The notes beneath the pieces were generated by a model. That model was given only the letters and a program-made list of their open reading frames with translations. It did not search any database and was not told the origin of the DNA. A stretch of 64,000 nt of DNA from Buchnera aphidicola (Mindarus abietinus) (GTDB lineage Bacteria > Pseudomonadota > Gammaproteobacteria > Enterobacterales > Enterobacteriaceae), in the NCBI RefSeq assembly GCF_964059085.1, contig NZ_OZ060398.1, forward strand, positions 11,354 through 75,353, in the 5' to 3' direction. The position numbers were made by a program, and so were the translations under genes. How positions within the stretch are numbered: position 1 is the first letter of the stretch; the number at the start of each line of letters is the position of its first letter. This document shows, piece by piece, positions 35,444 to 46,585 of this stretch.

Positions 35444-36145
35444 TTAATCAATTATAGTTTTTAAGCTAGATAGATCTATCATTATACTTCCGCCCATAGA
35501 ACTCGATAAAGTGATTTTTTTAAAAAATGTTCCTTTAGATTGCTTTGGTTTTAATTTTTTTAATGATTCTAAAAATTTAAATAAATTTTCTTTTATATTA
35601 TTTGTAGAAAAATTTACTTTTCCAATAGCGGTATGTATAATTCCATTTTTATCATTTCGAAATCGTATTTGACCTTTTTTAGCATTTTTTACTGCATTAA
35701 ATATATCTTCGGTAATAGTACCTGATTTCGGATTAGGCATTAGTCCTTTAGGGCCTAAAATCGATCCTATCGAAGTTAATTTATCCATACTTTCAGGGGA
35801 AGCAATTGCAATATCAAAGTTTACCCCTTCTAGTTTTATTCTTTCAATTAAATCGTCTAAACCAAAAAAATCTGCTCCGGCTAACTTTGCTTGTTCAATA
35901 TGAACTCCTTGAGCGAATACAGCTACTTTAATTAACTTTCCAATACCATTTGGTAAAATAGTAGATCCTCGCACATTTTGATCTGATTTTTTAGGATTTA
36001 TATTTAAATTAACAGCTACATCTATAGTTTCTAAAAATTTAACTGTTGATAATTTTTTTAATTTTTTAATAGCTAGATCTGCTTTAAGAATATCTTTTTT
36101 ATTAATTTTTTCCTTAATTTTTTTCATTCTTTTGCTAATAAACAT
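35444..36145 (-). CDS. rplA: 50S ribosomal protein L1
   Basis: L1 binds 23S rRNA at the E-site stalk and, in E. coli, represses its own operon. It has 233 residues (E. coli 234). Diagnostic stretches include [20 protein letters not shown] (shifted by one residue), [14 protein letters not shown] and [14 protein letters not shown]. It follows rplK by 7 bases, the conserved rplK-rplA pair. Confidence 0.96.
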   Translation of the reverse strand: MFISKRMKKIKEKINKKDILKADLAIKKLKKLSTVKFLETIDVAVNLNINPKKSDQNVRGSTILPNGIGKLIKVAVFAQGVHIEQAKLAGADFFGLDDLIERIKLEGVNFDIAIASPESMDKLTSIGSILGPKGLMPNPKSGTITEDIFNAVKNAKKGQIRFRNDKNGIIHTAIGKVNFSTNNIKENLFKFLESLKKLKPKQSKGTFFKKITLSSSMGGSIMIDLSSLKTIID

Positions 36146-36152
36146 GTATTAC

Positions 36153-36581
36153 TTACTCCGTAATTACTAGACCCATTGATTTTGCTGTACCTTCAATTGA
36201 TTTACTTATCTTATCAATATTAGAACCAGTCATATCGATTTCTTTAATCTTCGCAATTTCTTTTATTTGTAGTCTACTAATATTTCCTACTGTTTCAGTT
36301 TTTGCTTTTCCTGACCCTGATTTAATTCCAGAAAATTTTTTTAATAAGACAGAAGCGGGTGGTGTTTTAGTAATGAAAGTAAAAGATCGATCTGAATATA
36401 CTGTTACAATTACAGGTATTGGCATTCCTTTTTCTATATTAGCAGTTTTCTCATTAAATAATTTACAAAACTCCATAATATTTACTCCTTTTTGACCTAA
36501 TGCAGGTCCAATGGGAGGACTTGGTGTTGCCATTCCTGCAGATACTTGTAATTTTATGTATGATTGTATTTTTTTTGCCAT
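36153..36581 (-). CDS. rplK: 50S ribosomal protein L11
   Basis: L11 sits at the GTPase-associated centre of the ribosome. It has 142 residues, the E. coli length. Conserved stretches are [33 protein letters not shown] and [14 protein letters not shown]. It starts the ribosomal part of the operon, 67 bases after nusG. Confidence 0.97.
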   Translation of the reverse strand: MAKKIQSYIKLQVSAGMATPSPPIGPALGQKGVNIMEFCKLFNEKTANIEKGMPIPVIVTVYSDRSFTFITKTPPASVLLKKFSGIKSGSGKAKTETVGNISRLQIKEIAKIKEIDMTGSNIDKISKSIEGTAKSMGLVITE

Positions 36582-36648
36582 TTTTAATTTTCTCTAGTTA
36601 ATAAAATATCAATATTTTATTAAGCATAACTATAATAATCTATTGAGA

Positions 36649-37194
36649 TTAATTTTTTTCAACTTGTGAAAAATCTAGCTCTACTGGTGTTGCTCTTCCA
36701 AAAATTGATACCGATACTTTTAATCTATTTTTTTCATAATCTACTGTTTCTACAACTCCATTAAAATCTGAAAATGGCCCATTTTTAACTCTAACTATTT
36801 CTCCAGGATCAAAAATAGTTTTAGGTCTTGGTTTGTTTTCAACTTTCTTAACTTTATCAATTATAATTTTTACTTCTTTATCACTAATAGGAGAAGGTTT
36901 TTCAGAAGTACCTCCTACAAATCCCATAACTTTAGGAACATTTTTTATTAAATGCCAGCTTAAACTGGTCATTTGCATATGTATAAGTATATATCCAGGG
37001 AAAAATTTATATTCACTTTTTTTTCTTTTCCCTTTTTTTATTTCAACAACTTCTTCTGAAGGAACCATAATTTCATCAAATAAATTATTCATTTTTTTTA
37101 ATTCAATATGTTCCTTAATGGAATTTACGACTTTGGATTCTAATCCTGAAAATGTTTGTAACACATACCATTTTTTATTTTTCTTTTTATCCAT
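36649..37194 (-). CDS. nusG: Transcription termination/antitermination protein NusG
   Basis: NusG binds RNA polymerase, aids Rho termination and links transcription to translation. It has 181 residues, the E. coli length. The N-terminal NGN domain begins [20 protein letters not shown] and includes [13 protein letters not shown]. The C-terminal KOW domain reads [20 protein letters not shown]. It overlaps closely with secE upstream (one base apart), the standard secE-nusG operon. Confidence 0.97.
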   Translation of the reverse strand: MDKKKNKKWYVLQTFSGLESKVVNSIKEHIELKKMNNLFDEIMVPSEEVVEIKKGKRKKSEYKFFPGYILIHMQMTSLSWHLIKNVPKVMGFVGGTSEKPSPISDKEVKIIIDKVKKVENKPRPKTIFDPGEIVRVKNGPFSDFNGVVETVDYEKNRLKVSVSIFGRATPVELDFSQVEKN

Positions 37195-37195
37195 T

Positions 37196-37576
37196 TTATA
37201 TTCTCATTTTTGTAATTATTGAAATAATATAAAATAAGATATTATCTAACCCCCATACTATAATTGATGTCAAAAAAGTTACTAGTATTATAACAATAGT
37301 GGTATAGAGAGTTTCTCTTTTTGTTGGATAAACAACTTTTTTTATTTCTATAAAAGCTTCTTTTATTAAAGAAAGTAATTTTTTTCCTTTTCTTGTAAAT
37401 TGAACCAATATAATTGTTATTATTAATAAAAGAAAAAAGTTTGTTATATATTTAAATATATATGTTTTTTTTAGAAAAAAATTATTTAAAATTAGTAGAA
37501 ATAATGAGATTAATATTGTAAAGCATTTTACATATTCCGTAACAATTTTTTTTTTAGAACAGTTAGTATGTTTCAT
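37196..37576 (-). CDS. secE: Preprotein translocase subunit SecE
   Basis: SecE is the small clamp subunit of the SecYEG translocon. It has 126 residues (E. coli 127) from the ATG at 37576; an alternative TTG at 37588 is not needed. Three membrane segments are visible, at about residues 17-34, 42-62 and 95-115. The conserved amphipathic helix and hinge, [14 protein letters not shown] and [10 protein letters not shown], are in the right places. It comes directly before nusG. Confidence 0.94.
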   Translation of the reverse strand: MKHTNCSKKKIVTEYVKCFTILISLFLLILNNFFLKKTYIFKYITNFFLLLIITIILVQFTRKGKKLLSLIKEAFIEIKKVVYPTKRETLYTTIVIILVTFLTSIIVWGLDNILFYIISIITKMRI

Positions 37577-37855
37577 AAAACATCTCAAAAAAGTTTTTTA
37601 AAATATTAAAATAATTTAATTTAAATTAAATTTATAAAAAATTAATTTGAATGTAATTTTTTATTTTTGATAGAATTTAAAATTCTTTTATTTATTTTTT
37701 TTTAAATATTTTATAAAAAAATATTTTTTCTATAAGGTTTAATTATAATTCAAAAGGTATGTTTTCTAACAGTATTTTTTTTAGGACATATAAGAAATGA
37801 AAATCAGAAATATTTTTTTTGAATTTATATATTTTTTTTAAAATAGTTTTGCTTT

Positions 37856-37928
37856 TGCTGATACCCAGGATTGAACTGGGGACCTCACCCTTACCAAGGG
37901 TGCGCTCTACCAACTGAGCCATACCAGC
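37856..37928 (-). tRNA. thrT: tRNA-Thr (GGT)
   Basis: The minus-strand sequence starts GCTGGTATGGCTCAGTTGG and has the anticodon loop CTTGGTAAG with GGT. It matches E. coli thrT closely. One acceptor pair is G-U. CCA is not encoded. In E. coli tufB follows; here it is missing and secE comes next after a 280-base gap. Confidence 0.96.
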
Positions 37929-37937
37929 TTTTTTTGG

Positions 37938-38009
37938 AGCGGACATCGGGAATCGAACCCGAATCTTCAGCTTGGAAGGCTGAGGTAATAACCTTTATAC
38001 CATGTCCGC
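37938..38009 (-). tRNA. glyT: tRNA-Gly (TCC)
   Basis: The 72-base minus-strand sequence starts GCGGACATGGTATAAAGG and has anticodon TCC in CTTCCAAG. It matches E. coli glyT. CCA is encoded immediately downstream (37935-37937), unlike the other tRNAs in the window. Confidence 0.96.
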
Positions 38010-38069
38010 CTTTAAAAGTTTAATATTTATATAATTTAAAAAAATAAATACTATTTAATATATTTTTTT

Positions 38070-38151
38070 TGGTGGGAGAAGGATTCGAACCTTCGAAGTC
38101 GATGACGGCAGATTTACAGTCTGCTCCCTTTAACCACTCGGGAATCCCACC
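38070..38151 (-). tRNA. tyrU: tRNA-Tyr (GTA)
   Basis: This is an 82-base class II tRNA with a long variable arm. It starts GGTGGGATTCCCGAGTGG and its anticodon loop CTGTAAATC carries GTA. The acceptor stem GGTGGGA/TCCCACC pairs fully. CCA is not encoded. Position between glyT and thrU matches the E. coli cluster. Confidence 0.96.
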
Positions 38152-38166
38152 TAATATAATAGTTAA

Positions 38167-38239
<73 letters not shown>

Positions 38240-38606
38240 TAATACTTACTATAATACGTATAGAACTGTTCTTATGCAATAAAAAAATTAAATTTATTAA
38301 TAATTTTTTTGACAAAAAAATAAAAGATATATTTTTTATTTTTAAAAAATAATTATAAGAAAAATTTTTATAAAACAACTTTTTTTTAATTTTAATAATT
38401 TTTTTAAAAAAAATATTAATTTATAAATATAAGTAATAAAGCTACTTTTTTTTTGGATATATTTTTGTTTATTCTTTTAATTTTTTATATAAAATTTTTT
38501 TTGTAAAAAATAAAAAGAGAATATTTATTTAATAAAATATAAATTTTTAATAATTAAGTGTACAATATTTTGTATACGTATAAGTAAAATTTTTTGAGAA
38601 ACTATC
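38240..38606. other. 367-base gap between the tRNA cluster and metF
   Basis: Nothing can be read here on either strand; the sequence is almost entirely A and T. It must contain the promoter of the leftward tRNA cluster and of rightward metF. In E. coli the genes upstream of thrU are murB and birA, which are not present here. The metF start is preceded by TTGAGAAACTATC, with only a weak ribosome site. Confidence 0.5.
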
Positions 38607-39515
38607 ATGAATACTTCAAATTTGTATAAAAAAGATTTCTTTTTTGAAAAATTTTCTAAAATAGGTGAAGATATTCGAATTTCATTCGAATTATTTCCTT
38701 CTAAAGATAATTTTTCAGAAAAAAAATTATGGAATACTATTCAAAAATTAAAATTATTTAATCCGATTTTTTTTTCAGTTACACATGGTGCAAACAGTGG
38801 AAATGAAAATTTAACATATTCTTTAGTAAAAAAAATAAAAAAAGTTACTAATATTAATTCTGCACCTCATCTTACGTGTTCTGATTTTACCAAAGTTGAA
38901 TTAAAAAAAATTGCTCAAAAATATTGGGAAAATGGTATTTCTCAAATTGTAGCATTAAGAGGGGACGAATTAGAAGGCAGTAGTAAATCTAAAATGGAAG
39001 CTTTCGATCTAGTATGTTTGTTAAAAGAAGTAGCAAATTTTGATATTTCAGTAGCTGCTTATCCTGAAGTTCATCCAAAAGCTAAAAGTGCTCATTCGGA
39101 TATTTTAAATTTGAAAAATAAGTTAGATGCTGGAGCTAATAGAGCTATTACTCAATTTTTTTTTAAAATAGATCATTATTTACATTTTCGAGATAAATGT
39201 TTTTCTATAGGAATTAAAAAAGATATAGTTCCAGGAATATTACCCATATATAATTTTGATCAATTGCTTCGTTTCGCTAAATTAGGAAAAGTATCTATTC
39301 CTAAAGGAATACAAAATACTTTTGAAAATTTTAAAAATGATATAGACATTTGTAAAATTATAGGTTCAAATATAATGTTAGAAATGGTTTATACATTATT
39401 TAAAGAAGGAGTAAGACATTTTCATTTTTATACTTTAAATCGATTAGAAATCGTTTATTTAATTTGTTGTATAGTAAATCAAATATCATTTAAAAAAATT
39501 AATACTGGTTTTTAA
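38607..39515 (+). CDS. metF: 5,10-methylenetetrahydrofolate reductase
   Basis: MetF is a flavoenzyme that makes 5-methyltetrahydrofolate, the methyl donor used by MetE (15266). It has 302 residues (E. coli 296). Motifs include ISFELFPSK, FFSVTHGANSG, APHLTCSDF, IVALRGDE, AAYPEVHPKAKS and ITQFFFK, following the usual TIM-barrel order. The start ATG at 38607 gives a typical N-terminus. In E. coli metF is close to the argECBH cluster, as it is here. Confidence 0.96.
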   Translation: MNTSNLYKKDFFFEKFSKIGEDIRISFELFPSKDNFSEKKLWNTIQKLKLFNPIFFSVTHGANSGNENLTYSLVKKIKKVTNINSAPHLTCSDFTKVELKKIAQKYWENGISQIVALRGDELEGSSKSKMEAFDLVCLLKEVANFDISVAAYPEVHPKAKSAHSDILNLKNKLDAGANRAITQFFFKIDHYLHFRDKCFSIGIKKDIVPGILPIYNFDQLLRFAKLGKVSIPKGIQNTFENFKNDIDICKIIGSNIMLEMVYTLFKEGVRHFHFYTLNRLEIVYLICCIVNQISFKKINTGF

Positions 39516-40028
39516 TCCGGTATAAATTAAAATAAATACAAGATATTTAAGAATCTATTTAATTGCTAATTAAAAGAATAATTTTTTATTAGTTTTTAGT
39601 AAAAAGATAATTAAATACTATGTAAATTTTTATTTAAATACTCTCTAATACTGATTATTTTAGTATTTAAAAAAAAATTTTTAGTAAAAATATTACTATT
39701 TAAAAAAAAATTAATTGATATTAACAATATTTTTTCTAAAAAAAATAATATAGAAAAACTTATTTATTATAATACTAGAGTCTTATTTTAATCGATTTAT
39801 TTTAATTGAAAATTTAAAAATTAATTTAATCCATTTTTTAGAAAAATTTAAATCGACTAAATATAAAAATTATGACTTATAGCTGTAATTATTTCTTCTA
39901 TCTTTAATAAATTAAAAAATCACTAATATTAACAATATTAAAGATTAAATATTTTTTAAAATATTTAATTTTTTTAGGGGTTTTTAAAATCTTTTTTTAT
40001 TTTTAAATAAAATGTTGAGTTATTAAAA
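39516..40028. other. 513-base gap between metF and argB where argE and argC are expected
   Basis: In E. coli the divergent argE and argC lie just ahead of argB. Neither is intact here. The sequence is AT-rich, with AATATTAACAATATT occurring in two nearly identical copies (near 39717 and 39925). A faint trace of argE may lie within it. argB has no recognisable ribosome site. Confidence 0.5.
39721..39900 (-). pseudogene. Possible faint relic of argE (acetylornithine deacetylase)
   Basis: On the minus strand one frame gives DLNFSKKWIKLIFKFSIKIN, then a stop and INKF. It resembles the E. coli ArgE segment with [20 protein letters not shown] followed by NKF, with matching W, K, F and N-K-F positions after small indels. 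The orientation (away from argB) and the place are those of argE in E. coli. The match is short, in low-complexity AT-rich DNA, so this is a hypothesis only. Confidence 0.2.
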
Positions 40029-40811
40029 ATGAGTAAAAATCCTTTAGTAATAAAGTTAGGCGGATTGCTTTTAGATAGCGATGCTGCTATGAAACGTTTA
40101 TTTAAAATTTTTGTATCATATCGAAATTTATACGATAGAAAAATAATAATCGTACATGGAGGAGGGGGAAGTATAGATAATTTAATGAGAAGACTATCTC
40201 TTCCAATAAAAAAGAAAAAAGGATTAAGAATTACCCCGATTGAACATATTAAAATCATAGTTGGTGTATTGAGTGGTACAGTTAATAAAATGTTATTAGC
40301 TTGGGCTAAAAAGTATAATATTGATGCTGTAGGTTTATGTTTAACAGATGGAAATAGCACATCTGTAACTCAATTAAATTCTTCTCTCGGATACGTTGGT
40401 ACAGCTAAACCTCGATCTTCTAATTTTTTAAAACTTATGTTATCTCAAGGAATTACTCCCGTTATCAGTTCCGTAGGTATTACTGAAGAAGGAGTTTTAA
40501 TGAATATTAATTCTGACATTGCTGCTACAGCAATATCTTTAGTTTTAGATGCGGATTTAATATTACTTTCTGATGTTAGTTCGATTTTAGATGGTAAAGG
40601 AAAACCAATTTCTAAAATCAATGCTAGTTTAGCTAATAAATTGATTAATAGAGGAATTATTACTAATGGAATGATCGTTAAAGTTAACGCTGCTTTAGAA
40701 GCGGCAAAAACTTTAAATAAAGTAGTAGATATTGCAAGTTGGCAAAATGAAGAGGAATTACAGTTATTGTTTCAAGGAAAATCAATAGGTACTCAAGTAT
40801 TACCATGTTAA
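40029..40811 (+). CDS. argB: Acetylglutamate kinase
   Basis: ArgB phosphorylates N-acetylglutamate, the second step to arginine. It has 260 residues (E. coli 258). Motifs are [11 protein letters not shown], the glycine-rich [14 protein letters not shown], and the C-terminal ATP-site region [16 protein letters not shown]. It heads an argB-argG-argH run, with 19 and 67 bases between genes. argC and argE are not next to it, as they would be in E. coli. Confidence 0.95.
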   Translation: MSKNPLVIKLGGLLLDSDAAMKRLFKIFVSYRNLYDRKIIIVHGGGGSIDNLMRRLSLPIKKKKGLRITPIEHIKIIVGVLSGTVNKMLLAWAKKYNIDAVGLCLTDGNSTSVTQLNSSLGYVGTAKPRSSNFLKLMLSQGITPVISSVGITEEGVLMNINSDIAATAISLVLDADLILLSDVSSILDGKGKPISKINASLANKLINRGIITNGMIVKVNAALEAAKTLNKVVDIASWQNEEELQLLFQGKSIGTQVLPC

Positions 40812-40830
40812 TAATTAAGGTATTAAAATT

Positions 40831-42063
40831 ATGAAAACAAAAAAAGTTAAAAAAGTTGTTTTAGCATATTCGGGTGGGGTAGATACTTCAGCGATTATTC
40901 CATGGATAATAGAAAATTATGGATATGAAGTAATAGCTTTTGTAGCAGATGTAGGACAATCTTCAAAGGATTTGATAGGTATAGAAAAAAAAGCAATACT
41001 TTCAGGAGCAACTCATTGTTATGTATGTGACTTAAAAAAAGAATTCGTAGAGCAGTATATTTATCCAATAGTAAGAATAGGAGCTTTGTATGAATGGAAT
41101 TATTTATTAGGAACAGCTATGGCACGTCCTATTATAGCTAAAGCTCAAATTGATTTAGCAATTAAGTTAAAAGCATTTGCTGTGTGTCATGGAGCAACAG
41201 GAAAGGGTAATGATCAAGTAAGATTTGAAATGGCTTATGCAGCTTTAGCTCCTTATTTAAAGGTAATAGCTCCTTGGAGAGAATGGAAATTTAGATCTCG
41301 AGAAGAGTTATTAGTATACTTAAAAGAAAGAAATATTCCTATTACTGCAACTATTAAGAAAATTTATAGTCGGGATGAAAATATATGGCATATTTCTACA
41401 GAAGGCGGTGATTTAGAATGTCCATGGAATGCGGTTAAAGAAGATTGTTGGATTTGGACTACTAGTCCTAAATTAGCTCCAGAAATTCCTGAAAAAGTTT
41501 TTGTTAAAATAAAAGAAGGAAACATAATATCAGTTAATCATCTTAATTTAACGCCATTGGAATGTTTAAATTTATTAAATAAAATAGCAGTTCGCCATGG
41601 TATTGGTCGAGTAGATATGGTTGAGAATCGATTAGTGGGAATAAAATCGAGAGGTTGTTATGAAACTCCAGGCGGTACTTTAATGATGCAAGCTGTTAGG
41701 GCAATTGAAGAGTTAGTATTAGATAGCAATGCTTTTAAATGGAAGCAAAAACTTTCTTTAGAAATGGCTTCTGTGGTATATGAGGGTCGATGGTTCACTC
41801 CAATTAGAGAATCTTTAGAAGCAGCAGGAAATATTTTATCAAAAGATATAACAGGAGAAGTAGTATTGGAGTTATATAAAGGAACAGCAAGAGTAATACA
41901 AAAAAGGTCAATTAATTCCTTGTATTCTCAAGAATATGCAACATTTGGAAAAGAAGAAGTATACGATCAGTCAGATGCAAAAGGATTTATAAATTTATTT
42001 TCCTTATCTTCAAAAATAAAAGCAACAAATAAGACTTTTTTAAATAAAAAATCTTTAGATTAA
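40831..42063 (+). CDS. argG: Argininosuccinate synthase
   Basis: ArgG joins citrulline and aspartate. The 410-residue product is of the shorter, widespread bacterial type, about 400 residues, rather than the 447-residue E. coli K-12 type. The ATP pyrophosphatase P-loop is [14 protein letters not shown]; further conserved parts are [23 protein letters not shown] and [17 protein letters not shown]. It lies between argB and argH, so it was placed within the arg cluster, unlike E. coli, where argG is elsewhere. Confidence 0.96.
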   Translation: MKTKKVKKVVLAYSGGVDTSAIIPWIIENYGYEVIAFVADVGQSSKDLIGIEKKAILSGATHCYVCDLKKEFVEQYIYPIVRIGALYEWNYLLGTAMARPIIAKAQIDLAIKLKAFAVCHGATGKGNDQVRFEMAYAALAPYLKVIAPWREWKFRSREELLVYLKERNIPITATIKKIYSRDENIWHISTEGGDLECPWNAVKEDCWIWTTSPKLAPEIPEKVFVKIKEGNIISVNHLNLTPLECLNLLNKIAVRHGIGRVDMVENRLVGIKSRGCYETPGGTLMMQAVRAIEELVLDSNAFKWKQKLSLEMASVVYEGRWFTPIRESLEAAGNILSKDITGEVVLELYKGTARVIQKRSINSLYSQEYATFGKEEVYDQSDAKGFINLFSLSSKIKATNKTFLNKKSLD

Positions 42064-42130
42064 AATGGTTTAACTAAAAAATAGAATATTTTAAAAAACT
42101 TTTAATTTTTTTATTGAACAAGGTAATATT

Positions 42131-43507
42131 ATGTCTCTTTGGGGTGGAAGATTTACTGAAGAACCGAATGGGTTTTTTAAAACATTTAATAGATCACTAG
42201 ATGTTGATTATAAATTAGTTAAACAAGATATTTTTTTGTCAATTCAGTGGTCTAAAGCCTTAAAAAAAATCGATGTTTTAACAGTAGAAGAACAAAAAAA
42301 AATTGAAATAGTATTAAATACTATTTTAAAAGAAGTGGAAATAAATTCAAAAATTATATTAGAAAGTCAAGAAGAAGATATTCATAGTTGGATTGAAAAA
42401 AAATTAATTTCTTCGTTAGGTTTATTAGGAAAGAAATTACATACAGGAAGAAGTAGAAATGATCAAGTTACTACGGATTTAAAATTATGGTGTAAATATA
42501 AAGTCCAAAAAATCTTAAATAATATATACGATTTTAAAAAAAATTTAGTTGATTTAGCTGAAAAAAATCAACGATCTATTATGCCAGGTTATACACATTT
42601 ACAAAGTGCTCAACCTATAACATTCGCTTATTGGTGTCTTGCATATTTAGAAATGTTTAAACGAGATGAATCAAGACTAAAAGATGCTTTATATCGATTA
42701 GATGAATGTCCCTTAGGTTCAGGAGCTTTAGCAGGAACAGCATGGAACATAAATAGAGAGGAATTATCTGATCAATTAGGATTTAGAACAGCTACTAAAA
42801 ATGCTTTAGATAGTGTTTCAGATAGAGATTATGTCATAGAATTATTATCTGTTGCTTCAATTAGTATGATTCATCTTTCTAGATTTTCTGAAGATTTGAT
42901 TTTTTTTAATTCCGGGGAAGTTAATTTTATAGAACTTTCCGATTCTATAACTTCAGGTTCTTCTTTAATGCCACAAAAGAAAAATCCGGATGCTTTGGAA
43001 TTAATTAGAGCTAAATGTGGAAAAGTTTGCGGAAATTTACTTAGTAATATGATATTATTAAAAGGTTTACCATTATCTTATAATAAAGATATGCAAGAAG
43101 ATAAAAAAAGTTTATTTGAAGCGATGGACATATGGATTAATTGTTTAAAAATTTCTGTTTTAATTTTAAAAAATATTACTTTGAATCTTAAAAATTGTAA
43201 AAAATCAGCTAAAAAAGGTTATACTAATGCTACTGAATTAGCTGATTATCTTGTTAAAAAAGGAATTCCTTTTAGAGATGCTCATCATCTTACAGGTAAG
43301 ATAATTTTGTACGCTAGTAAATTAAATTTATCTTTAGAACAAATTGAATTAACAGAATTTAAAAAATATAGCAAGTTAATTGAACAAGATATTTATAAAA
43401 ATATAAATTTAGATTCTTCATTGAAAAAAAGAAATTCTTTAGGTGGGGTATCTTTTTCGCAGGTATCTAAAAAAATAGCTTTAGAAAAAAAAATATTAAA
43501 TAAGTAA
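42131..43507 (+). CDS. argH: Argininosuccinate lyase
   Basis: ArgH splits argininosuccinate to arginine and fumarate, the final step. It has 458 residues (E. coli 457). The superfamily signature [18 protein letters not shown] is intact, as are [20 protein letters not shown] and the catalytic histidine region [10 protein letters not shown] and [12 protein letters not shown]. An ACAAGGTAATATT ribosome site precedes the ATG. It ends the arg cluster. Confidence 0.97.
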   Translation: MSLWGGRFTEEPNGFFKTFNRSLDVDYKLVKQDIFLSIQWSKALKKIDVLTVEEQKKIEIVLNTILKEVEINSKIILESQEEDIHSWIEKKLISSLGLLGKKLHTGRSRNDQVTTDLKLWCKYKVQKILNNIYDFKKNLVDLAEKNQRSIMPGYTHLQSAQPITFAYWCLAYLEMFKRDESRLKDALYRLDECPLGSGALAGTAWNINREELSDQLGFRTATKNALDSVSDRDYVIELLSVASISMIHLSRFSEDLIFFNSGEVNFIELSDSITSGSSLMPQKKNPDALELIRAKCGKVCGNLLSNMILLKGLPLSYNKDMQEDKKSLFEAMDIWINCLKISVLILKNITLNLKNCKKSAKKGYTNATELADYLVKKGIPFRDAHHLTGKIILYASKLNLSLEQIELTEFKKYSKLIEQDIYKNINLDSSLKKRNSLGGVSFSQVSKKIALEKKILNK

Positions 43508-43558
43508 TATTTTTAAAATAATCTTTTAATGTATTTTTAAAAATATTTTTTAATAAAA

Positions 43559-43596
43559 AAATAAATATTTAAATTATATAATTTAAATATTTATTT
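43559..43596. terminator. AT-only palindrome after argH
   Basis: Arms of 17 bases (43559-43575 and 43580-43596) are perfect complements around ATAT, which is itself self-complementary, so the 38 bases form a perfect palindrome made only of A and T. Its position 52 bases after argH suggests a terminator or transcript end, but an all-AT stem is weak. Confidence 0.4.
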
Positions 43597-43674
43597 AATA
43601 GAATCATAAGTAGATTTTTATATATTAAAAAAAAATAATTTTGTACATATACTCGATTACGGAGAAAAAATATT

Positions 43675-44406
43675 TTGTGTAAAGAAGTAAATAAAATTTG
43701 GGAAAAAATAAAATATGAAGGAGTTAAAGCTATTAAAAAAGAACCTATCTTACATGATTTTTATTATTTTTATTTATTAAAACATAATTCATTTCAAATG
43801 GCATTATCAACTATTTTATCTAATAAAATAAATAATTCTTTTTTTTCAAATAAAAAAATTTTAAATATTATTAATACTGTTTACAATTCTGATTTTTCAA
43901 TTTTAGAAAATGCCATTAGAGATCTTCAAGAGACATATTTGACTGATCCAGTAGTAGATTCTTTATCTATTCCTCTTCTATATTTTAAAGGATTTCACGC
44001 TTTACAATTATATAGAATATCTCATTTTTTCTGGAATTCTTCTCAAAAATTATTAGCAACTTATATTCAAAATCAAGTTTCTACGGTTTTTTCAGTCGAT
44101 ATACATCCTGCTGCAAAAATTGGTGCTGGTGTTATTTTAGATCATGCTACTGGAATTGTGATAGGAGAAACAGCTAGAGTTGGAAATAATGTTCAGATTT
44201 TACATTCAGTAACTTTAGGAAGTATAGGATCAGCAAAAGGAGATCGGCATCCGAAAGTTCAAAGTGGGGTGATGATAGGAGCAGGAGCTAAAATTTTAGG
44301 AAATATAAAAATAGGATCTAATACAAAAATAGGCGCTAATGCTGTGGTTTTATCTTCTATACCTGCAAATACTACGGTTGTTGGCATTCCCGGAAAAATA
44401 GTTTAG
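43675..44406 (+). CDS. cysE: Serine acetyltransferase, lacking the usual C-terminal tail
   Basis: CysE makes O-acetylserine, the precursor of cysteine. It has 243 residues (E. coli 273), from a TTG start with GGAG 10 bases upstream. The N-terminal helical domain and the left-handed beta-helix core are complete (VDIHPAAKIGAGVILDHATG, GDRHPKVQSGVMIGAGAK). The protein stops at VVGIPGKIV, about 30 residues short. In E. coli the missing tail ends in the isoleucine that docks in CysK and takes part in cysteine feedback. cysK is at 56517. Confidence 0.94.
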   Translation: MCKEVNKIWEKIKYEGVKAIKKEPILHDFYYFYLLKHNSFQMALSTILSNKINNSFFSNKKILNIINTVYNSDFSILENAIRDLQETYLTDPVVDSLSIPLLYFKGFHALQLYRISHFFWNSSQKLLATYIQNQVSTVFSVDIHPAAKIGAGVILDHATGIVIGETARVGNNVQILHSVTLGSIGSAKGDRHPKVQSGVMIGAGAKILGNIKIGSNTKIGANAVVLSSIPANTTVVGIPGKIV

Positions 44407-44572
44407 ACATATAAAATAAACTATTCAGTTAATTTTTCAGCGTATTTATTAAACTTTTTTTAAAATTAATTGCTTTAAAATTAGATAACTAAGTCTAATA
44501 AATACACTATTTTTTTTTAAACAATTTATTTAAATTAAATTAATTTAAATTATTTACTAACTTTAATTAGTA

Positions 44573-46396
44573 TTAATCATCTAAAAAACTTTTAAGTACT
44601 TCAGATCGACTAGGATGTCTTAATTTTCGTAAAGCTTTAGCTTCTATTTGTCGAATTCTTTCTCTTGTAACATCAAATTGTTTCCCTACTTCTTCTAAAG
44701 TATGATCAGTATTCATATCAATTCCAAATCGCATTCTTAATACTTTTGCTTCTCTAGGAGTAAGTCCTGCTAAAATATCGTGTGTAACAGAACGAAGACT
44801 TTCAGAGGTAGCAGATTCTAAGGGAAGTTCTAATGTAGTATCTTCAATAAAATCTCCTAAATGGGAATCATCATCATCTCCTATAGGAGTTTCCATGGAA
44901 ATTGGTTCCTTGGCTATTTTTAGTACTTTTCTTATTTTATCTTCTGGAATGAGCATTTTTTCTGATAATTCTTCAGGAGTGGGTTCTCTTCCCATTTCTT
45001 GCAACATATTTCTAGAAATTCTATTAAGTTTATTAATTGTTTCTATCATATGAACAGGAATTCTAATAGTTCTAGCTTGGTCCGCAATAGAACGAGTAAT
45101 AGCTTGTCTTATCCACCATGTTGCATATGTTGAAAATTTATATCCTCTTCGATATTCAAATTTATCAACTGCTTTCATTAATCCAATATTTCCTTCTTGG
45201 ATTAAATCTAAGAATTGTAATCCTCGATTAGTATATTTTTTAGCAATTGAAATTACTAATCTTAAATTAGCTTCTACCATTTCTTTTTTAGCACGCTTAG
45301 CTTTTGCTTCTCCAATGGACATTCTTCTATTAATATCTTTTACTTGTTCTATAGTTAAACCTGTTTCTTTTTCAACTTTTAATAATACATTTGATATAGA
45401 CAAAATTTTATCTTTTATTTTGTATAGTTTTTCTGACCACGGCTGTTTCATTTTCTTTGCTTGGTATAACCATTTTATATTTGTTTCTTGACCGACAAAA
45501 AGATTAATAAATTTTTTTTTAGGCATTTTACATTTTTCAATACATAATTTCATGATTAAACGTTCTTGAGTACGTACTTTATTCATCATATTTCTCATAT
45601 TATTAACTAAATAATCAAATTGTTTTGGAGCTAATCTAAATTGTTTAAATATTTCAGATAAATTATTTATTTCTGAAATAGTATCTTTATGATTTCTTTT
45701 TTTTGATTTTATAGAATAATGAGTTATTAAGTATTGATTACGTAAAGCAAAAAATTTTTCTCGAGCTATTTCTGGATCTATAGTGTTATCTTCTTCATTT
45801 GTATTTTCTTTATCTAGGTTATTTTCTTGCTGTTTTAATTCTTCTTCTGTGCTATTAGTAATAGAAGAAATATATTCTTCTATATTTGGATCTACAAATC
45901 CTATAATTAAATCAGACAATCTCATTTTTTTGTTTTCTACGCGTTCATATTGTTTTAATAAATAGGTAATTGCTTCGGGATATTCGGCTACAGAAGATTG
46001 TACCTGATTAATTCCTTCTTCGATTCTTTTAGCTATATCTATTTCACCTTCTCTTGTAAGTAATTCAACAGTTCCCATTTCACGCATATACATGCGAACA
46101 GGATCAGTCGTACGACCTAATTCTGATTCAACGTTAGATAAGACTTGAGCCGCAGCTTCTACAGCATCTTCATCAGTATCTGTTTGTGTTTCATTTAACA
46201 TAAGTTCATCAGCATCTGGGGCTTTTTCCACCACTTGTATTCCCATATCGTTAATCATTTGAATGATATCTTGAATCTGATCTGAATCAACAATATCATC
46301 TGGTAAATGATCATGAATTTCAGAATAAGTCAAGTAGCCTTGTTCTTTCCCATATGTAATTAGTAGCTTGAGCTGAAACTGCGGATTTCGCTGCAT
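44573..46396 (-). CDS. rpoD: RNA polymerase primary sigma factor (sigma-70)
   Basis: RpoD is the housekeeping sigma factor. It has 607 residues (E. coli 613). Region 1.2 reads [20 protein letters not shown]. Region 2 contains [20 protein letters not shown] and [20 protein letters not shown]. Region 4 has the -35 helix-turn-helix [20 protein letters not shown]. It is the last gene of the rpsU-dnaG-rpoD macromolecular synthesis operon. The acidic region 1.1 is retained. Confidence 0.98.
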   Translation of the reverse strand: MQRNPQFQLKLLITYGKEQGYLTYSEIHDHLPDDIVDSDQIQDIIQMINDMGIQVVEKAPDADELMLNETQTDTDEDAVEAAAQVLSNVESELGRTTDPVRMYMREMGTVELLTREGEIDIAKRIEEGINQVQSSVAEYPEAITYLLKQYERVENKKMRLSDLIIGFVDPNIEEYISSITNSTEEELKQQENNLDKENTNEEDNTIDPEIAREKFFALRNQYLITHYSIKSKKRNHKDTISEINNLSEIFKQFRLAPKQFDYLVNNMRNMMNKVRTQERLIMKLCIEKCKMPKKKFINLFVGQETNIKWLYQAKKMKQPWSEKLYKIKDKILSISNVLLKVEKETGLTIEQVKDINRRMSIGEAKAKRAKKEMVEANLRLVISIAKKYTNRGLQFLDLIQEGNIGLMKAVDKFEYRRGYKFSTYATWWIRQAITRSIADQARTIRIPVHMIETINKLNRISRNMLQEMGREPTPEELSEKMLIPEDKIRKVLKIAKEPISMETPIGDDDDSHLGDFIEDTTLELPLESATSESLRSVTHDILAGLTPREAKVLRMRFGIDMNTDHTLEEVGKQFDVTRERIRQIEAKALRKLRHPSRSEVLKSFLDD

Positions 46397-46585
46397 AATA
46401 CTGTATCCATACTTCAGTTAATTAAATTTGTTTTTCAATATAATTTTTATTTAAAAATAAATATTATAAATAAGTTAAAACTAATTGCTATAATATATTT
46501 TTTATTATACCATTTAAATCAAATTGTAAAAATTCTTTATTTTATTATTTTAATTTTATAATTTTTTATTTATCAAAAAATAAAA

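Noticed and set aside
37743-37946. A 67-codon open frame on the minus strand over the tRNA-Thr (GGT) region
   Set aside because: It runs through tRNA-Thr itself (PKKAGMAQLVERTLGKGEVP is the tRNA read as protein) and resembles no family.
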